From Azospirillum agricola (lineage in GTDB: Bacteria; Pseudomonadota; Alphaproteobacteria; Azospirillales; Azospirillaceae), in the NCBI RefSeq assembly GCF_017876095.1, contig NZ_JAGINM010000002.1, forward strand, positions 248,001-312,000: a stretch of DNA of 64,000 nt, read 5' to 3'. A program made the translations under genes and the position numbers. The notes beneath the pieces were generated by a model. The model was not told where the DNA came from, made no database searches, and saw only the letters and a program-made list of their open reading frames with translations. Positions 18,288 to 27,721 of the stretch are shown in pieces (the first letter of the stretch is position 1; the number at the start of each line of letters is the position of its first letter).

Positions 18288-19883
18288 TCAGATCTGGCCG
18301 CGCTCGTTCGCCTGACGCATCAGGACATACTGGCGCATCATCTGGTTGCGGAAGCGGTAGCGCTCCCGCCCGGGCTCGATCACCGGGGCCAGCACCGCGC
18401 CATGGTCCTCGCGGGTCAGGCGCTTCAGCAGGTCGAGCATCTCCCGGCTCGGCGGCTCGCCCCCCTCCCCCGCCAGATCGGCCGGGTCGAAGGTGCCGTA
18501 GGCGTCGGCCGGGCACAGACCGGCGGCGAGCAGCGCGTCCTCCAGCTCGCCGCGCCGTTCGGCGGCCAGGGCGCGGGCGTAGCTGTCGACGATGCCGCGC
18601 TCGGCCTCCTGGAGACAGCGGGCGACGGCGTAGGCCAGATCCGAACGCTCCACGATGTTGCTGCCGCGGCTGACCGCGCTGCGCGCCGCGTGCAACCCCA
18701 GAAGCTGGGCGTAGTAGGGAAGCCCGCGCACGAACTCGGCGATCCGCTGCACCACGTCGGGCGCAAAGCCGATGCCGGCGTTCTCCGCCCCGGCCTGGAT
18801 CAGCCGGCCGATCTCCTGGTCGGTCATCAGCGGCAGATGCACCGGCACCAGCGAACGCTGGATCGACGGATGCTTGCCGAGAAGCTGGTCGAGATTCTCG
18901 GCGACGCCGACCACCAGCAGGGTCACCGGGATCGAGCTGTCGGTCAGGTTCTTGAACAGCTCGGCCAGCTTGTTGCGGAAATCCTCGTCGGTGACGCGGT
19001 CGTACTCGTCGAGGATCAGCAGCACATGGGTGGCGTGGATGCCCGACAGCACCTCGTTCAGCTCGGTGACGCTGAAGGTGCCGTCCGGCAGCAGCTCGTT
19101 GAAGCTGGCGAAGTTGCGCCGCGCCGCGAAGGGGTTGTCCGCCCCGGAGCGGTAGTAGGTCGAGGGGATCTTCTTCAGGAAATGCCGGAAGATGTCCTCG
19201 AAGCTGAGTTCGGCGCTGCACGTCAGCTTCAGCGACAGGTAGCCGGCCTGGGCGGCGATCTTCTCGATGCCGTTGGCGACGGAGGTCTTGCCGCGCCCGC
19301 GGTCGCCGTAGAGGATGACGTGCGCCCGCTCCTCCTCGATGGCCGAGATGATCCGGCGCAACGTGTCGCTGCGGCCGATGAACAGGCCGTTGAGCTGCTG
19401 CTTGGGCCGCGTCGGGGTGAAGGCCTCGCGCAGCAGGCCGTTCAGTTCCGGCGTCAGCCCCTTCAGCATGGCCGGCGCGTTCACCCCCATGCCGCCGCGG
19501 AAGCCGCCGTTGACGGTCATGGTGAAGCGCGGCAACTCGGTGTCGCCCGCATCGCCGCCGCCGGGCGCCGGGAACATGCGCCCGCGATGGTCGCCCGTGG
19601 CGTCCTGGCCGAGAATGTCCGGCTGGCGGGGCGCCGCCGGTCCGCGCATTCCATCCATCCCGCGCATCCCGTCCCCGCGCATCCCATCGACGGGCCGCAG
19701 ATGGGAGGGACCGGGCGGACGGGCGAAGCCGTGATGGGCCGAACCCGCCGCCGGCGCGCCGCCGGCGGGGGCACCGCCGCCCAGACCGCCGCCCGTTATG
19801 CCGACGCCGCCAGCGGCGCCTGCTGCCGGTACTCGCTCGTCCGCCGCCGTGGCCGTCCGCCGTTTCCGAAAGAAGTTGCGCAT
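18288..19883 (-). CDS. AAA+ ATPase (Orc/STAND-like) with a Gly/Pro-rich N-terminus
   Basis: A 531-aa protein. Residues 1-130 are low complexity, rich in Gly, Ala and Pro, and start with a basic patch (MRNFFRKRRT). Residues 67-81 contain a repeated Gly-Met-Arg-Gly unit. The ATPase domain has Walker A GDRGRGKTS (about 193-201), Walker B LLILDEYD, and a sensor-type TLLVVGVAENLD. The C-terminal third is helical (winged-helix-like). The pattern is that of ExeA/Orc1-type or STAND ATPases that act as switches. No operon partner is present, so the target is unknown. Upstream sequence codes for nothing until the 32-aa gene at 20076-20174. Confidence 0.8.
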   Translation of the reverse strand: MRNFFRKRRTATAADERVPAAGAAGGVGITGGGLGGGAPAGGAPAAGSAHHGFARPPGPSHLRPVDGMRGDGMRGMDGMRGPAAPRQPDILGQDATGDHRGRMFPAPGGGDAGDTELPRFTMTVNGGFRGGMGVNAPAMLKGLTPELNGLLREAFTPTRPKQQLNGLFIGRSDTLRRIISAIEEERAHVILYGDRGRGKTSVANGIEKIAAQAGYLSLKLTCSAELSFEDIFRHFLKKIPSTYYRSGADNPFAARRNFASFNELLPDGTFSVTELNEVLSGIHATHVLLILDEYDRVTDEDFRNKLAELFKNLTDSSIPVTLLVVGVAENLDQLLGKHPSIQRSLVPVHLPLMTDQEIGRLIQAGAENAGIGFAPDVVQRIAEFVRGLPYYAQLLGLHAARSAVSRGSNIVERSDLAYAVARCLQEAERGIVDSYARALAAERRGELEDALLAAGLCPADAYGTFDPADLAGEGGEPPSREMLDLLKRLTREDHGAVLAPVIEPGRERYRFRNQMMRQYVLMRQANERGQI

Positions 19884-20075
19884 CCGTCCCAGTCCTCACG
19901 CTTGTCGGCGTTTGCGGCACCGGCCCCGGCAAGCGCTTGTTTCAGCGAGGGAACCGATCCGCGTCTACCCGATGTAAGCGATGCGGCCGGCGGGATGGGT
20001 TGGGATTTCGGATATCATACCGACGCAGCATCGCCCTTCCGGCGAATCCGTTCGGATGAGGGGGCGGCCCCCGTC

Positions 20076-20174
20076 TCATCCCACCAGCAGCGGGCCGACC
20101 ATGATCCAGCCGTAGAGGCTGGCCAGCAGCACCGCGAGCGTCACGCATTCACGCACGAAAGCCAGAACCGTCAT
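20076..20174 (-). CDS. 32-residue single-pass membrane peptide
   Basis: A very short gene: MTVLAFVRECVTLAVLLASL and then YGWIMVGPLLVG, 32 aa, stop TGA. The ribosome-binding site GGAGGG lies four bases before the ATG at 20174. Almost the entire peptide is one hydrophobic helix, with a charged Arg-Glu near the start. A perfect EcfG-type promoter (GGAAC, 16 bp, CGTT) lies 60-84 bp upstream, which supports both its existence and a role in the general stress response. No homologue is recognised. Its neighbours are the AAA+ ATPase gene (downstream, same strand) and the marR gene upstream. Confidence 0.65.
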   Translation of the reverse strand: MTVLAFVRECVTLAVLLASLYGWIMVGPLLVG

Positions 20175-20233
20175 GCCACCCTCCAATGTTCGCGTTGTGT
20201 TCCTTCCTGATACCAGAACGAACGGGGTGCGGC

Positions 20234-20258
20234 AACGGGTAAGTTCCGATTATGTTCC
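20234..20258 (-). promoter_or_regulatory. EcfG-type promoter for the 32-aa membrane peptide
   Basis: On the minus strand GGAAC (20258-20254) is followed after exactly 16 bases by CGTT (20237-20234). This is the consensus of the alphaproteobacterial general-stress sigma factor EcfG. A transcription start near 20227 would leave a leader of about 50 bases before ATG 20174. Nearby repeats of GTTCC occur but lack the second element. Confidence 0.65.
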
Positions 20259-20362
20259 TATTAAAATCCCTATGCGTTCCTATTCGGGATGGAAATGGGA
20301 TAGGGTGTGGTTCTTTTCGGAAAGGTAACAAAAAGGCCGGCGGGACCACCGAAACCAAGGGA

Positions 20363-20845
20363 TCAGGACGGATTGGGAGCGTCGTCGTAACGGATCAGAT
20401 CCATCCAGGCGCGCTCCAGCCGGCGCAAGGTGCGGTAGGTCGTCTCGAAATCGGCGCCGTCGGTCTCGCTGCGCACAAGGTTGTCGGCACGCGCGGCCTC
20501 CAGCCGCCTCAGACCTTCGCAGGTGGCGAGGCCGCGCTCCGACAGGCGCAGCCGGGCGGCGCGGCGGTCGCGCTGCGACGGCGTGCGGTCGACATAGCCG
20601 GCCTCGACCAGATGCTTCAGATTGTAGGAGGCGTTGGACCCCAGATAATAGCCGCGCTCCAGCAGGTCGCGGACCGACAGTTCCTCGTTCCCGATGTGGA
20701 GCAGCATCAACGCCTGGGTCGGGCTGAGGTCGGTGACGCCGATCCGCGCCAGTTCCATCCGCAGAACATCGAGAAACCGCCGCGTGATGCTCTCCATGAC
20801 GCGGCCGAGGTCGGTGTAGACCGCCGGGGTCGCCGCACTCTGCAT
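20363..20845 (-). CDS. MarR-family transcriptional regulator
   Basis: A 160-aa winged-helix regulator starting at ATG 20845 (MQSAATPAVYTD) behind AGGAAG; longer upstream frames run through non-coding sequence. The wing and recognition helix are seen in LSPTQALMLLHIGNEELSVR and YYLGSNASYNLKHLVEAGYV, then DRTPSQRDRRAARLRLSERG, the typical MarR wing with Asp-x-Arg-x3-Arg. The C-terminal dimer helices are rich in Arg and Leu. The recognition-helix sequence with YYLGSN matches an alphaproteobacterial subgroup I have seen but cannot name with certainty. No adjacent target gene is obvious, and the next upstream gene is an SDR on the same strand. Confidence 0.88.
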   Translation of the reverse strand: MQSAATPAVYTDLGRVMESITRRFLDVLRMELARIGVTDLSPTQALMLLHIGNEELSVRDLLERGYYLGSNASYNLKHLVEAGYVDRTPSQRDRRAARLRLSERGLATCEGLRRLEAARADNLVRSETDGADFETTYRTLRRLERAWMDLIRYDDAPNPS

Positions 20846-21041
20846 GATCGTGCTTCCTGTTGCCGTAGCCCTGTCCGTCCCCAAGGGGGAACGCGAAGGG
20901 GACGGCGATGCCCGCCATTCCCCTGGCCCGCCACGATGAAGGGCTTTTGTCGCGAATTGGGGAGACAAACTTGGGACGCCGGAAACGGTCGCGGCCGGAG
21001 CCGGAACATCAGGTCGGCGGCAAGAGGTTCGAAAAGATTTT

Positions 21042-21140
21042 GACACGGATGAACACGGATGCCGGCTGCGCCGGCTCACGGATGAACGGGATGGGGACGA
21101 CATCCGTGTTCATCCGTGGATATCCGTGTTCATCCGTGTC
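21042..21140. repeat. Palindromic repeat cluster with ACACGGATGAACACGGAT units
   Basis: GACACGGATGAACACGGAT (21042-21060) is perfectly complementary over 19 bp to 21122-21140. A second, shorter copy of the right arm lies at about 21102-21117, and a smaller hairpin, GCCGGCTGCGCCGGC, follows the left arm. The cluster lies just behind the stop of the SDR gene at 21168-21947 and upstream of marR. Confidence 0.75.
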
Positions 21141-21167
21141 TGAAAAGTGGATGTCCGGAGACCACGC

Positions 21168-21947
21168 TCACAGAGTGCCGGCGTAGGCCCCGCCGTCCAG
21201 CAGGATGTTCTGCCCGGTCATGAAGCCGGATCGGGCGGAGCAGATCCAGGCGCAGGCGGCGCCGAACTCGTCGGGGTCGCCGAAGCGTCCGGCCGGGTTG
21301 CTCTGGCGGCGCAGGTCCATCTCCTCGTCGATGCTGCGGCCCGACGCCTTGGCGCCGCCCTCCATGGTCTTGCGCAGGCGGTCGGTCTCGAAGGGGCCGG
21401 GCAACAGGTTGTTGATGGTGACGTTGTGCTTGACCGTCTGGCGCGACAGCCCGGCGACGAAGCCGGTCAGCCCGGTCCGCGCCCCGTTGGACAGGCCGAG
21501 GATCGGGATCGGCGCCTTCACCGCGCCCGAGGTGATGTTGACGATGCGGCCGAAGCGGCGGCCGATCATGCCGTCGACCGTCGCCTTGATCAGCAGGATC
21601 GGCGCCAGCATGTTGGCGTCGAGCGCGCGGATCCAGTCCTCGCGCTCCCAGTCGCGGAAGTCGCCCGGCGGCGGACCGCCGGCGTTGTTGACGAGGATGT
21701 CCGGCTCCGGACAGGCGGCGAGCGCGGCGGCCCGTCCCTCCTCGGTGGCGATGTCGCCGGCGGCGGTGGTCACGGTCACGCCGGTGGCGGCGCGGATCTC
21801 GGCGGCGGCGGCCTCCAGCGCGTCGGCGCTGCGGGCGGTCAGGGTGACGTGGACGCCCTCCCTGGCCAGGGCCAGCGCGCAGGCCTTGCCCAACCCCTTG
21901 CTGGCGGCGCAGACGAGCGCGCGGCGGCCGGCGATGCCCAAATCCAT
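21168..21947 (-). CDS. Divergent SDR-fold protein lacking the catalytic Tyr/Lys
   Basis: A 259-aa SDR-fold protein. The cofactor motif is altered (CAASKGLGKA instead of TGxxxGxG), NNAG is retained (ILVNNAGGPPPG), and the catalytic Tyr-xxx-Lys is replaced in GLSNGARTGL, so Ser and Arg occupy the places of Tyr and Lys. The C-terminus has the usual LLDGGAYAGTL. Members of this subgroup are commonly annotated as 3-oxoacyl-ACP reductase, but the missing residues make normal SDR chemistry doubtful. ATG 21947 is a clear start. hdaA lies 29 bp upstream on the same strand, so co-transcription is possible. Confidence 0.85.
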   Translation of the reverse strand: MDLGIAGRRALVCAASKGLGKACALALAREGVHVTLTARSADALEAAAAEIRAATGVTVTTAAGDIATEEGRAAALAACPEPDILVNNAGGPPPGDFRDWEREDWIRALDANMLAPILLIKATVDGMIGRRFGRIVNITSGAVKAPIPILGLSNGARTGLTGFVAGLSRQTVKHNVTINNLLPGPFETDRLRKTMEGGAKASGRSIDEEMDLRRQSNPAGRFGDPDEFGAACAWICSARSGFMTGQNILLDGGAYAGTL

Positions 21948-21976
21948 GGCGTATCCTCCCTATCGTCGTGTCGCTA

Positions 21977-22678
21977 CTATCGTGTCCTTGGCCGGTGTTC
22001 CAGTTCGGCCAGAACCTCGCGGGCGAGCGGGACCGTCACCCGGCGGTGCCCCGCCAGCGAGGCGTGGTCGAGCGCCGCCACCAGGGTGCGCGCGGAATCC
22101 AGCGAGCGCTCCATCCGCGTCAGCAGGTAGGTGACGACCTCCAGCCCCGGCCGAAGCTGGCGGTCGGCGAACAGCTTGACCAGCACGGCGGCGAGCAACG
22201 CGTCGTCGGGGGCCGCGACCTCGACCGCCGGCGCGCCCTTGATGCGCGAGCGCAGGTCGGCCAGCCGCGCCCGCCAGCGCGACGGCGCCTTGCGGGACAG
22301 CAGCAGCAGATGGCCGCCCTGCTCGCGGGCGAGGTTGTAGAGGTGGAACAGCGCCTCCTCCCGCGCCGGCTTGCCGGCGACCTTGTCGGCCTCCTCGACC
22401 ACCACGGCGTTGGCGGCGGCGAGCAACTCCGGCAGGTCGGCGGCGTCGAGGCTGGCGCCGCTGGCGATGACCGCGTGGCTGCGCGCCCGCCAGACATGGC
22501 CGAGATGGGTCTTCCCGCAGCCCGCCGGTCCATACACGGTCAGGGCCGGCGCCGGCCAGGACGGCCAGCGGTCGAGCCACGCCACCGCGTCGGCGTTGCT
22601 GGGCGCCACGAGGAAATCCTCGCAGCCCATCGCCGTCCGGTGCCCGAGGTCGAGCGGAATCTGTGCCGGCAAGCTCAT
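21977..22678 (-). CDS. hdaA: Hda-like regulatory inactivator of DnaA
   Basis: A DnaA-paralogous AAA+ protein of 233 aa without the DNA-binding domain IV, the length of Hda/HdaA. The start MSLPAQIPLDLGHR carries the clamp-binding motif (QIPLDL) that lets Hda dock on the DNA polymerase beta clamp and stimulate ATP hydrolysis by DnaA. Walker A is GPAGCGKTH, Walker B VVVEEADK. Sensor residues lie in LLLLSRKAPSRW, and the box VII-like segment is near LRSRI. ATG 22678 is chosen over a longer frame because the clamp motif belongs at the N-terminus. It sits behind the AI-2E family gene, an order common in alphaproteobacteria. Confidence 0.9.
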   Translation of the reverse strand: MSLPAQIPLDLGHRTAMGCEDFLVAPSNADAVAWLDRWPSWPAPALTVYGPAGCGKTHLGHVWRARSHAVIASGASLDAADLPELLAAANAVVVEEADKVAGKPAREEALFHLYNLAREQGGHLLLLSRKAPSRWRARLADLRSRIKGAPAVEVAAPDDALLAAVLVKLFADRQLRPGLEVVTYLLTRMERSLDSARTLVAALDHASLAGHRRVTVPLAREVLAELEHRPRTR

Positions 22679-22723
22679 CGGGAACTCAAGGCAGGAGGAA
22701 AGGCGGCCCAAAAGGAAAAACGG

Positions 22724-23791
22724 TCAAGGTTCCGGCGTGACGCCCCGGTAGTAGCCGCTTGAGAGATACTGGCGCAACGCGAAGCGGGTCAACACGCCGA
22801 TGACCGCGGCCACCGGAACCGCCAGCAGCACGCCGAGGAAACCGAACAGGCTGGCCCCGGCCAGCAGGGCGAACATCACCCAGACCGCGTGCAGGCCGAC
22901 CTTGTCGCCGACCAGCTTGGGCGTCAGGACGTTGCCCTCGATCGCCTGCCCGAACAGGAAAATCCCGACCACCAGCCCGACTCGCCAGAACTCGTCGAAC
23001 TGGAGAAGGGCAAGCCCGGTGCTGGCGACGAAGCCGAACAGCGACCCGACATAGGGGATGAAGGACAGCAGCCCGGCGACCAGCCCGATGACCAGCCCGA
23101 AATCGAGCCCGGCCGCCGACAGCGCCAGCGCGTAGAACAGGCCGAGCACCACGCAGACCAGCGCCTGCCCGCGCACGAAGCCGGACAGGGTGGAGTCCAC
23201 CTCGCGCGCCTGCGCCCGGATCGTCTCGGCGTGCTGGAGCGGCAGCCAGGCGTCCACCTTGGCGACCATCACGTCCCAGTCGCGCATCATGTAGAAGGCG
23301 ACGATCGGCGTGATGAACATCAGCGACAGCACGTCGAACAGAGCCAGCCCGCCCGACAGGATGCTGCTCACCACCTTGGCGATCCAGCCGGCGACGTCGC
23401 CGGCGTAGGTGCCGGCGGCGGCGCGCAGCCGCTCCATGTCGTCGGGCGGCAGCCGGTGCAGCAGCCGGTTGATCGCCGGCAGCGCCCGTTCCTTCACCAG
23501 GGTGGCGTAGTGCGGCAGCACCTCCAGCAGATGGGCGATCTGGCCCTGGACCAGCGGCACAAGCAGCAGGACGAACAGCACCAGCACCAGCAGGAAGGAC
23601 AGCAGCACCAGCGTGGTGCCGAGCCAGCGCGGCAGGCGCACCGCCTCCAGCCGGTCGACCAGCGGGTCGAGCAGGTAGGCCAGCGCCAGCCCGACCACGA
23701 AGGGCAGCAGCATGCCGGCAAGCAGCCACAGGGCGAGGACGAACAGGCCGAGCCCGATCAGCCAGAAGCGGATCTGCTTGGACTCCGTCAC
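22724..23791 (-). CDS. AI-2E family (PerM-like) membrane transporter
   Basis: A 355-aa polytopic protein starting with GTG 23791 (VTESKQIRFWLIG), whose codon overlaps the stop of the CDP-alcohol transferase gene (GTGA). It has about seven to eight hydrophobic segments. A soluble amphipathic stretch lies between the third and fourth, around residues 70-150, as in PerM/YdiK/TqsA proteins. Diagnostic pieces are LLPFVVGLALAYLLDPLVDR, SFIPYVGSLFG and EGNVLTPKLVGDKVGLH. The family exports small molecules, or Na+ for protons in some members; the substrate here is unknown. Co-transcribed with DUF2066, CDP-alcohol transferase and probably hdaA. Confidence 0.92.
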   Translation of the reverse strand: MTESKQIRFWLIGLGLFVLALWLLAGMLLPFVVGLALAYLLDPLVDRLEAVRLPRWLGTTLVLLSFLLVLVLFVLLLVPLVQGQIAHLLEVLPHYATLVKERALPAINRLLHRLPPDDMERLRAAAGTYAGDVAGWIAKVVSSILSGGLALFDVLSLMFITPIVAFYMMRDWDVMVAKVDAWLPLQHAETIRAQAREVDSTLSGFVRGQALVCVVLGLFYALALSAAGLDFGLVIGLVAGLLSFIPYVGSLFGFVASTGLALLQFDEFWRVGLVVGIFLFGQAIEGNVLTPKLVGDKVGLHAVWVMFALLAGASLFGFLGVLLAVPVAAVIGVLTRFALRQYLSSGYYRGVTPEP

Positions 23792-24348
23792 CGGACACCG
23801 CCGAGCCGGTTGAACAGCAGCGCCGCGCGCCGGGCGTAGGCGAGGCCGGAGGCCGCCGTCGTCGCCGCGCAGACATAGACCAGCGCCTCCACCAGCTCCA
23901 TCTCGAACAGCCGCGGATTCGGCAGCCCCAGCGCGGCCGGCGCCAGCACGGCGGCGGCCAGCGCGATCTGCACCACCGTGTTCACCTTGCTGATGTAGAG
24001 CGGCTGCATCGCCAGCGTCTCCTTCAGAGTGAACAGCAGGATGACGCCGGCGATGATCATGACGTCGCGGAACACCACCAGCATGACCAGCCACAGCGGG
24101 ATCAGCCCGACATGGCCGAGCGCCACGTAGACGCCGACGATCAGCGCCTTGTCCGCCAGCGGGTCGAGATAGCCGCCCAGCACGGTGCGGGCGCGGAACA
24201 TGCGGGCGATGGCGCCGTCCAGCGCGTCGGACAGGCCGGCCGCGACGAACAGGCCGAAGGCCCAGACCATGTTCCCGGTGAGGATCATGTACATGGCCAG
24301 CGGCACCGCCAGGATGCGCAGGAAGGTGATGATGTTGGGAACGCTCAC
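23788..24348 (-). CDS. CDP-alcohol phosphatidyltransferase family protein
   Basis: A 186-aa membrane enzyme from GTG 24348 (VSVPNIITFLRI), overlapping the stop of the DUF2066 gene. The signature D-G-x2-A-R-x8-G-x3-D-x3-D is complete: DALDGAIARMFRARTVLG then GYLDPLADK. About five hydrophobic helices follow. The family makes phosphatidylglycerophosphate or cardiolipin-type phospholipids from CDP-diacylglycerol. PgsA-like function is likely, but the acceptor cannot be told, and a separate pgsA is usually found elsewhere in these genomes. Translational coupling on both sides ties it to DUF2066 and the AI-2E family protein. Confidence 0.9.
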   Translation of the reverse strand: MSVPNIITFLRILAVPLAMYMILTGNMVWAFGLFVAAGLSDALDGAIARMFRARTVLGGYLDPLADKALIVGVYVALGHVGLIPLWLVMLVVFRDVMIIAGVILLFTLKETLAMQPLYISKVNTVVQIALAAAVLAPAALGLPNPRLFEMELVEALVYVCAATTAASGLAYARRAALLFNRLGGVR

Positions 24349-25715
24349 GGTGCGTTTCTCACCGGCAGGGTGCCCAGGTTGCGCGGCGGCGCGCCGAGCC
24401 CGCCGGTGGGATAGGCCGCGGCCGGCGCCGTTCCCAGCGGAGCCGAGGGCGCCAGAGGGATCGCGCCGGGGTTGGCGGCCGGGGCCGCCGCATCGCCCGA
24501 GCCCGAGCCGCGCGGCAGCAGGGTGAGCTGCCAGCCGGCGGCGGACACCGGCAGCGGCGCGGTGCCCATGGCGGCCGGCGGCGCCACGCGGGTCAGGCCG
24601 AGGTCGCGCTTGTTCAGCAGGGGGGCCAGACGGTCGGGATCGCCGCGATGGGTCAGGTTGACCAGCGCCTCGGAGCGGGTCATCGACAGCAGCTCGTTGC
24701 GGGTCACGGCGGCAAGGCCGGCCAGCCGCTTGCGCGTCTCCACCCAGTCGGCGGCGCTGCCCAGCGGCACGCGGACCAGCGTGGTCTGCTCCGGCCCGGT
24801 CGCCGTCACGTTGTTGCGGCGCCACGCCTCGTCGAGCTGCGCGCCGACCTGGGTCACGGCACGGGTCAGGAAATCGGCCGGCCGGTCCGAAGCGTCGGGC
24901 TTGACGTTGACGGTCTGGGTCTCGCGGGTGCCGTCCAGCCCGTAGCGGGTGAGATCCACCACCAGACCGCGCGACAGGTCGGGGCCGCCGGCCGGCAGCT
25001 CCGTCCGCGCGACGATGACCCCGCCGGCGTGGTAGCGCTGGGCGATGCGGCCGAGCGCGTCGGCGTTGCCGCTCACCGCCTCCTCCGTGCCGATGGCCTG
25101 GGCGTCGGGCAACTCGCCGTCCGGCACCACCAGCGGCACCAGCGAAGAGGTCGCCGGACGCTCCTCCCAGGCGGCGCGCCAGGGGGTGCGGTCCTCCCAC
25201 AGCAGGGTGCGCCCGTCGGTGACGGTCAGCGGCAGCACCACGAAGGGGCGGGTCGGCGGCTCGACATACTGGGCGCTGCCGGCGCCGCCGATGGCGTCGC
25301 GCACCGCGTTGGGTCGGAAGCGCACGGTGATCGACCCGACGTAGCGGGTGGCCGACACCTTCTCCTCGTCGATCTCGAAGCCCTGGACCAGACGGGCGAT
25401 GTCGTTCTCCGACAGGCGCGGCGGGTTGCCGCCGCCGGGGACGAGACGCTTGTACAGCTCGACCCAGGCCTTGCTCTGCGCCTCGCGGATCGCCTGATCG
25501 CGGGCGGTGTTGGCGTTGGCGGCGTTGATGTCCACCTTGACGCCCGACACCGCGAAGGCGTCGGCGGCGGTGTTGGCCGTCGGTGTGGAGGAGGGCAGCG
25601 CGGAGGGCGACGGCGGCGCGGCGGTTTGCGCCCCGGCCGGCCCGCCCGAGAGGACGCAGGCGACGGACAGGGCGGCGAGACCCGCAAACAGCGGCGCGCG
25701 GCGGCGGTGGAGCAT
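24345..25715 (-). CDS. Secreted DUF2066-domain protein
   Basis: A 456-aa protein with an N-terminal signal peptide (MLHRRRAPLFAGLAALSVAC..., likely cut after AGA at about 29), then a Pro/Ser/Thr linker and the DUF2066 region: VDINAANANTARDQAIREAQ, SKAWVELYKRL, YVGSITVRFRPNAVRDA. The C-terminal 60 residues are Pro/Ala/Gly-rich. The role of DUF2066 proteins is unknown, but they are often found beside purM and hda genes in proteobacteria, as here. The start ATG 25715 is preceded by GGAAGGC. It is divergent from purM with 97 bp between them and overlaps the next gene by four bases. Confidence 0.85.
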   Translation of the reverse strand: MLHRRRAPLFAGLAALSVACVLSGGPAGAQTAAPPSPSALPSSTPTANTAADAFAVSGVKVDINAANANTARDQAIREAQSKAWVELYKRLVPGGGNPPRLSENDIARLVQGFEIDEEKVSATRYVGSITVRFRPNAVRDAIGGAGSAQYVEPPTRPFVVLPLTVTDGRTLLWEDRTPWRAAWEERPATSSLVPLVVPDGELPDAQAIGTEEAVSGNADALGRIAQRYHAGGVIVARTELPAGGPDLSRGLVVDLTRYGLDGTRETQTVNVKPDASDRPADFLTRAVTQVGAQLDEAWRRNNVTATGPEQTTLVRVPLGSAADWVETRKRLAGLAAVTRNELLSMTRSEALVNLTHRGDPDRLAPLLNKRDLGLTRVAPPAAMGTAPLPVSAAGWQLTLLPRGSGSGDAAAPAANPGAIPLAPSAPLGTAPAAAYPTGGLGAPPRNLGTLPVRNAP

Positions 25716-25812
25716 TGCAATGCCTTCCGATTCGAGTATGTTCGGGCCGATCCAACGGCCCGGTATATAGCTCAGCCCAAGCGAGGATACCATCAGCACC
25801 CAGTCCTATAAC

Positions 25813-26870
<1,058 letters not shown>

Positions 26871-26874
<4 letters not shown>

Positions 26875-27530
26875 CCTCCGCGAAGCTCAAGCTCGGTGTT
26901 CTGATCTCGGGCCGGGGCAGCAACCTTCAGGCGTTGATCGACGCCTGCGCCGCCCCGGACTTCCCGGCCGAGATCGCGCTCGTCCTGTCCAACAAGGCCG
27001 ACGCCTACGGGCTGGAGCGCGCGGCGGCGGCCGGCATTCCGACCACGGTGGTCAGCCACCGCGATTTCCCCGGCGACAAGCCCGCCTTCGAGGCGGCGAT
27101 GGACGCCAGGCTGCGGGGAGCCGGCGTCGAACTGGTCTGCCTCGCCGGCTTCATGCGCATCCTGTCGGAAGGCTTCGTCGGGAGCTGGCGCGACCGGCTC
27201 ATCAACATCCACCCGTCGCTGCTGCCCTCCTTCAAGGGGCTCGACACGCACGCGCGGGCGCTGGCGACGGGGGTGCGGTTCCATGGCTGCACCGTGCATT
27301 TCGTCCGCCCGGCGATGGATGACGGGCCGATCGTCGCGCAGGCCGCCGTTCCGGTCCTGCCCGGCGACGACGCGAACTCCCTCGCCGGCCGGGTGCTGGA
27401 GTCGGAGCACCGGCTCTACCCGCACGCCGTCCGCCTGATCGCCGAGGGCCGCGCCCGCGTCGATGGCGATCTGGTGCGGATCGAGGGCGCTCCCCTTGCC
27501 TTGGACGCGGTGGTCAACCCGCCCTTTTAA
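26871..27530 (+). CDS. purN: Phosphoribosylglycinamide formyltransferase
   Basis: PurN transfers the formyl group of 10-formyl-THF to GAR. The coding region is taken from the GTG at 26871, which overlaps the purM stop; another GTG nine bases earlier is possible. The 219-aa protein shows [27 protein letters not shown], and [20 protein letters not shown] with the catalytic Asn-x-His. [20 protein letters not shown] then brings the catalytic Asp, and [10 protein letters not shown] follows. Both functional and positional evidence agree. A 26-bp perfect palindrome begins 15 bp behind the stop. Confidence 0.96.
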
Positions 27531-27544
27531 GCGTTCAAGCGCAG

Positions 27545-27605
27545 ACACTTGATCCCCACCCATCCTCCCCCGCCTCGCAGGGGAGGATGGGTGGGGATCA
27601 AGTGT
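27545..27605. repeat. 26-bp perfect inverted repeat behind purN
   Basis: The arms 27545-27570 and 27580-27605 are exact reverse complements with a nine-base loop (CGCCTCGCA). The core is CCCCACCCATCCTCCCC. There is no T-run, so a simple rho-independent terminator is less likely than a REP/RPE-like palindromic element, though it may still end or stabilise purMN mRNA. Confidence 0.85.
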
Positions 27606-27721
27606 TCCCCCCTTCCGAAAAAAGCCCTCCCAAAACGCTCGGGCATTGCCGGTTTCTGTTGCGCTTCCCATCTGCTTCGGCAGAATTGCGGGCAACACAA
27701 ACCAAAAGGAGGGTTTCTGAG

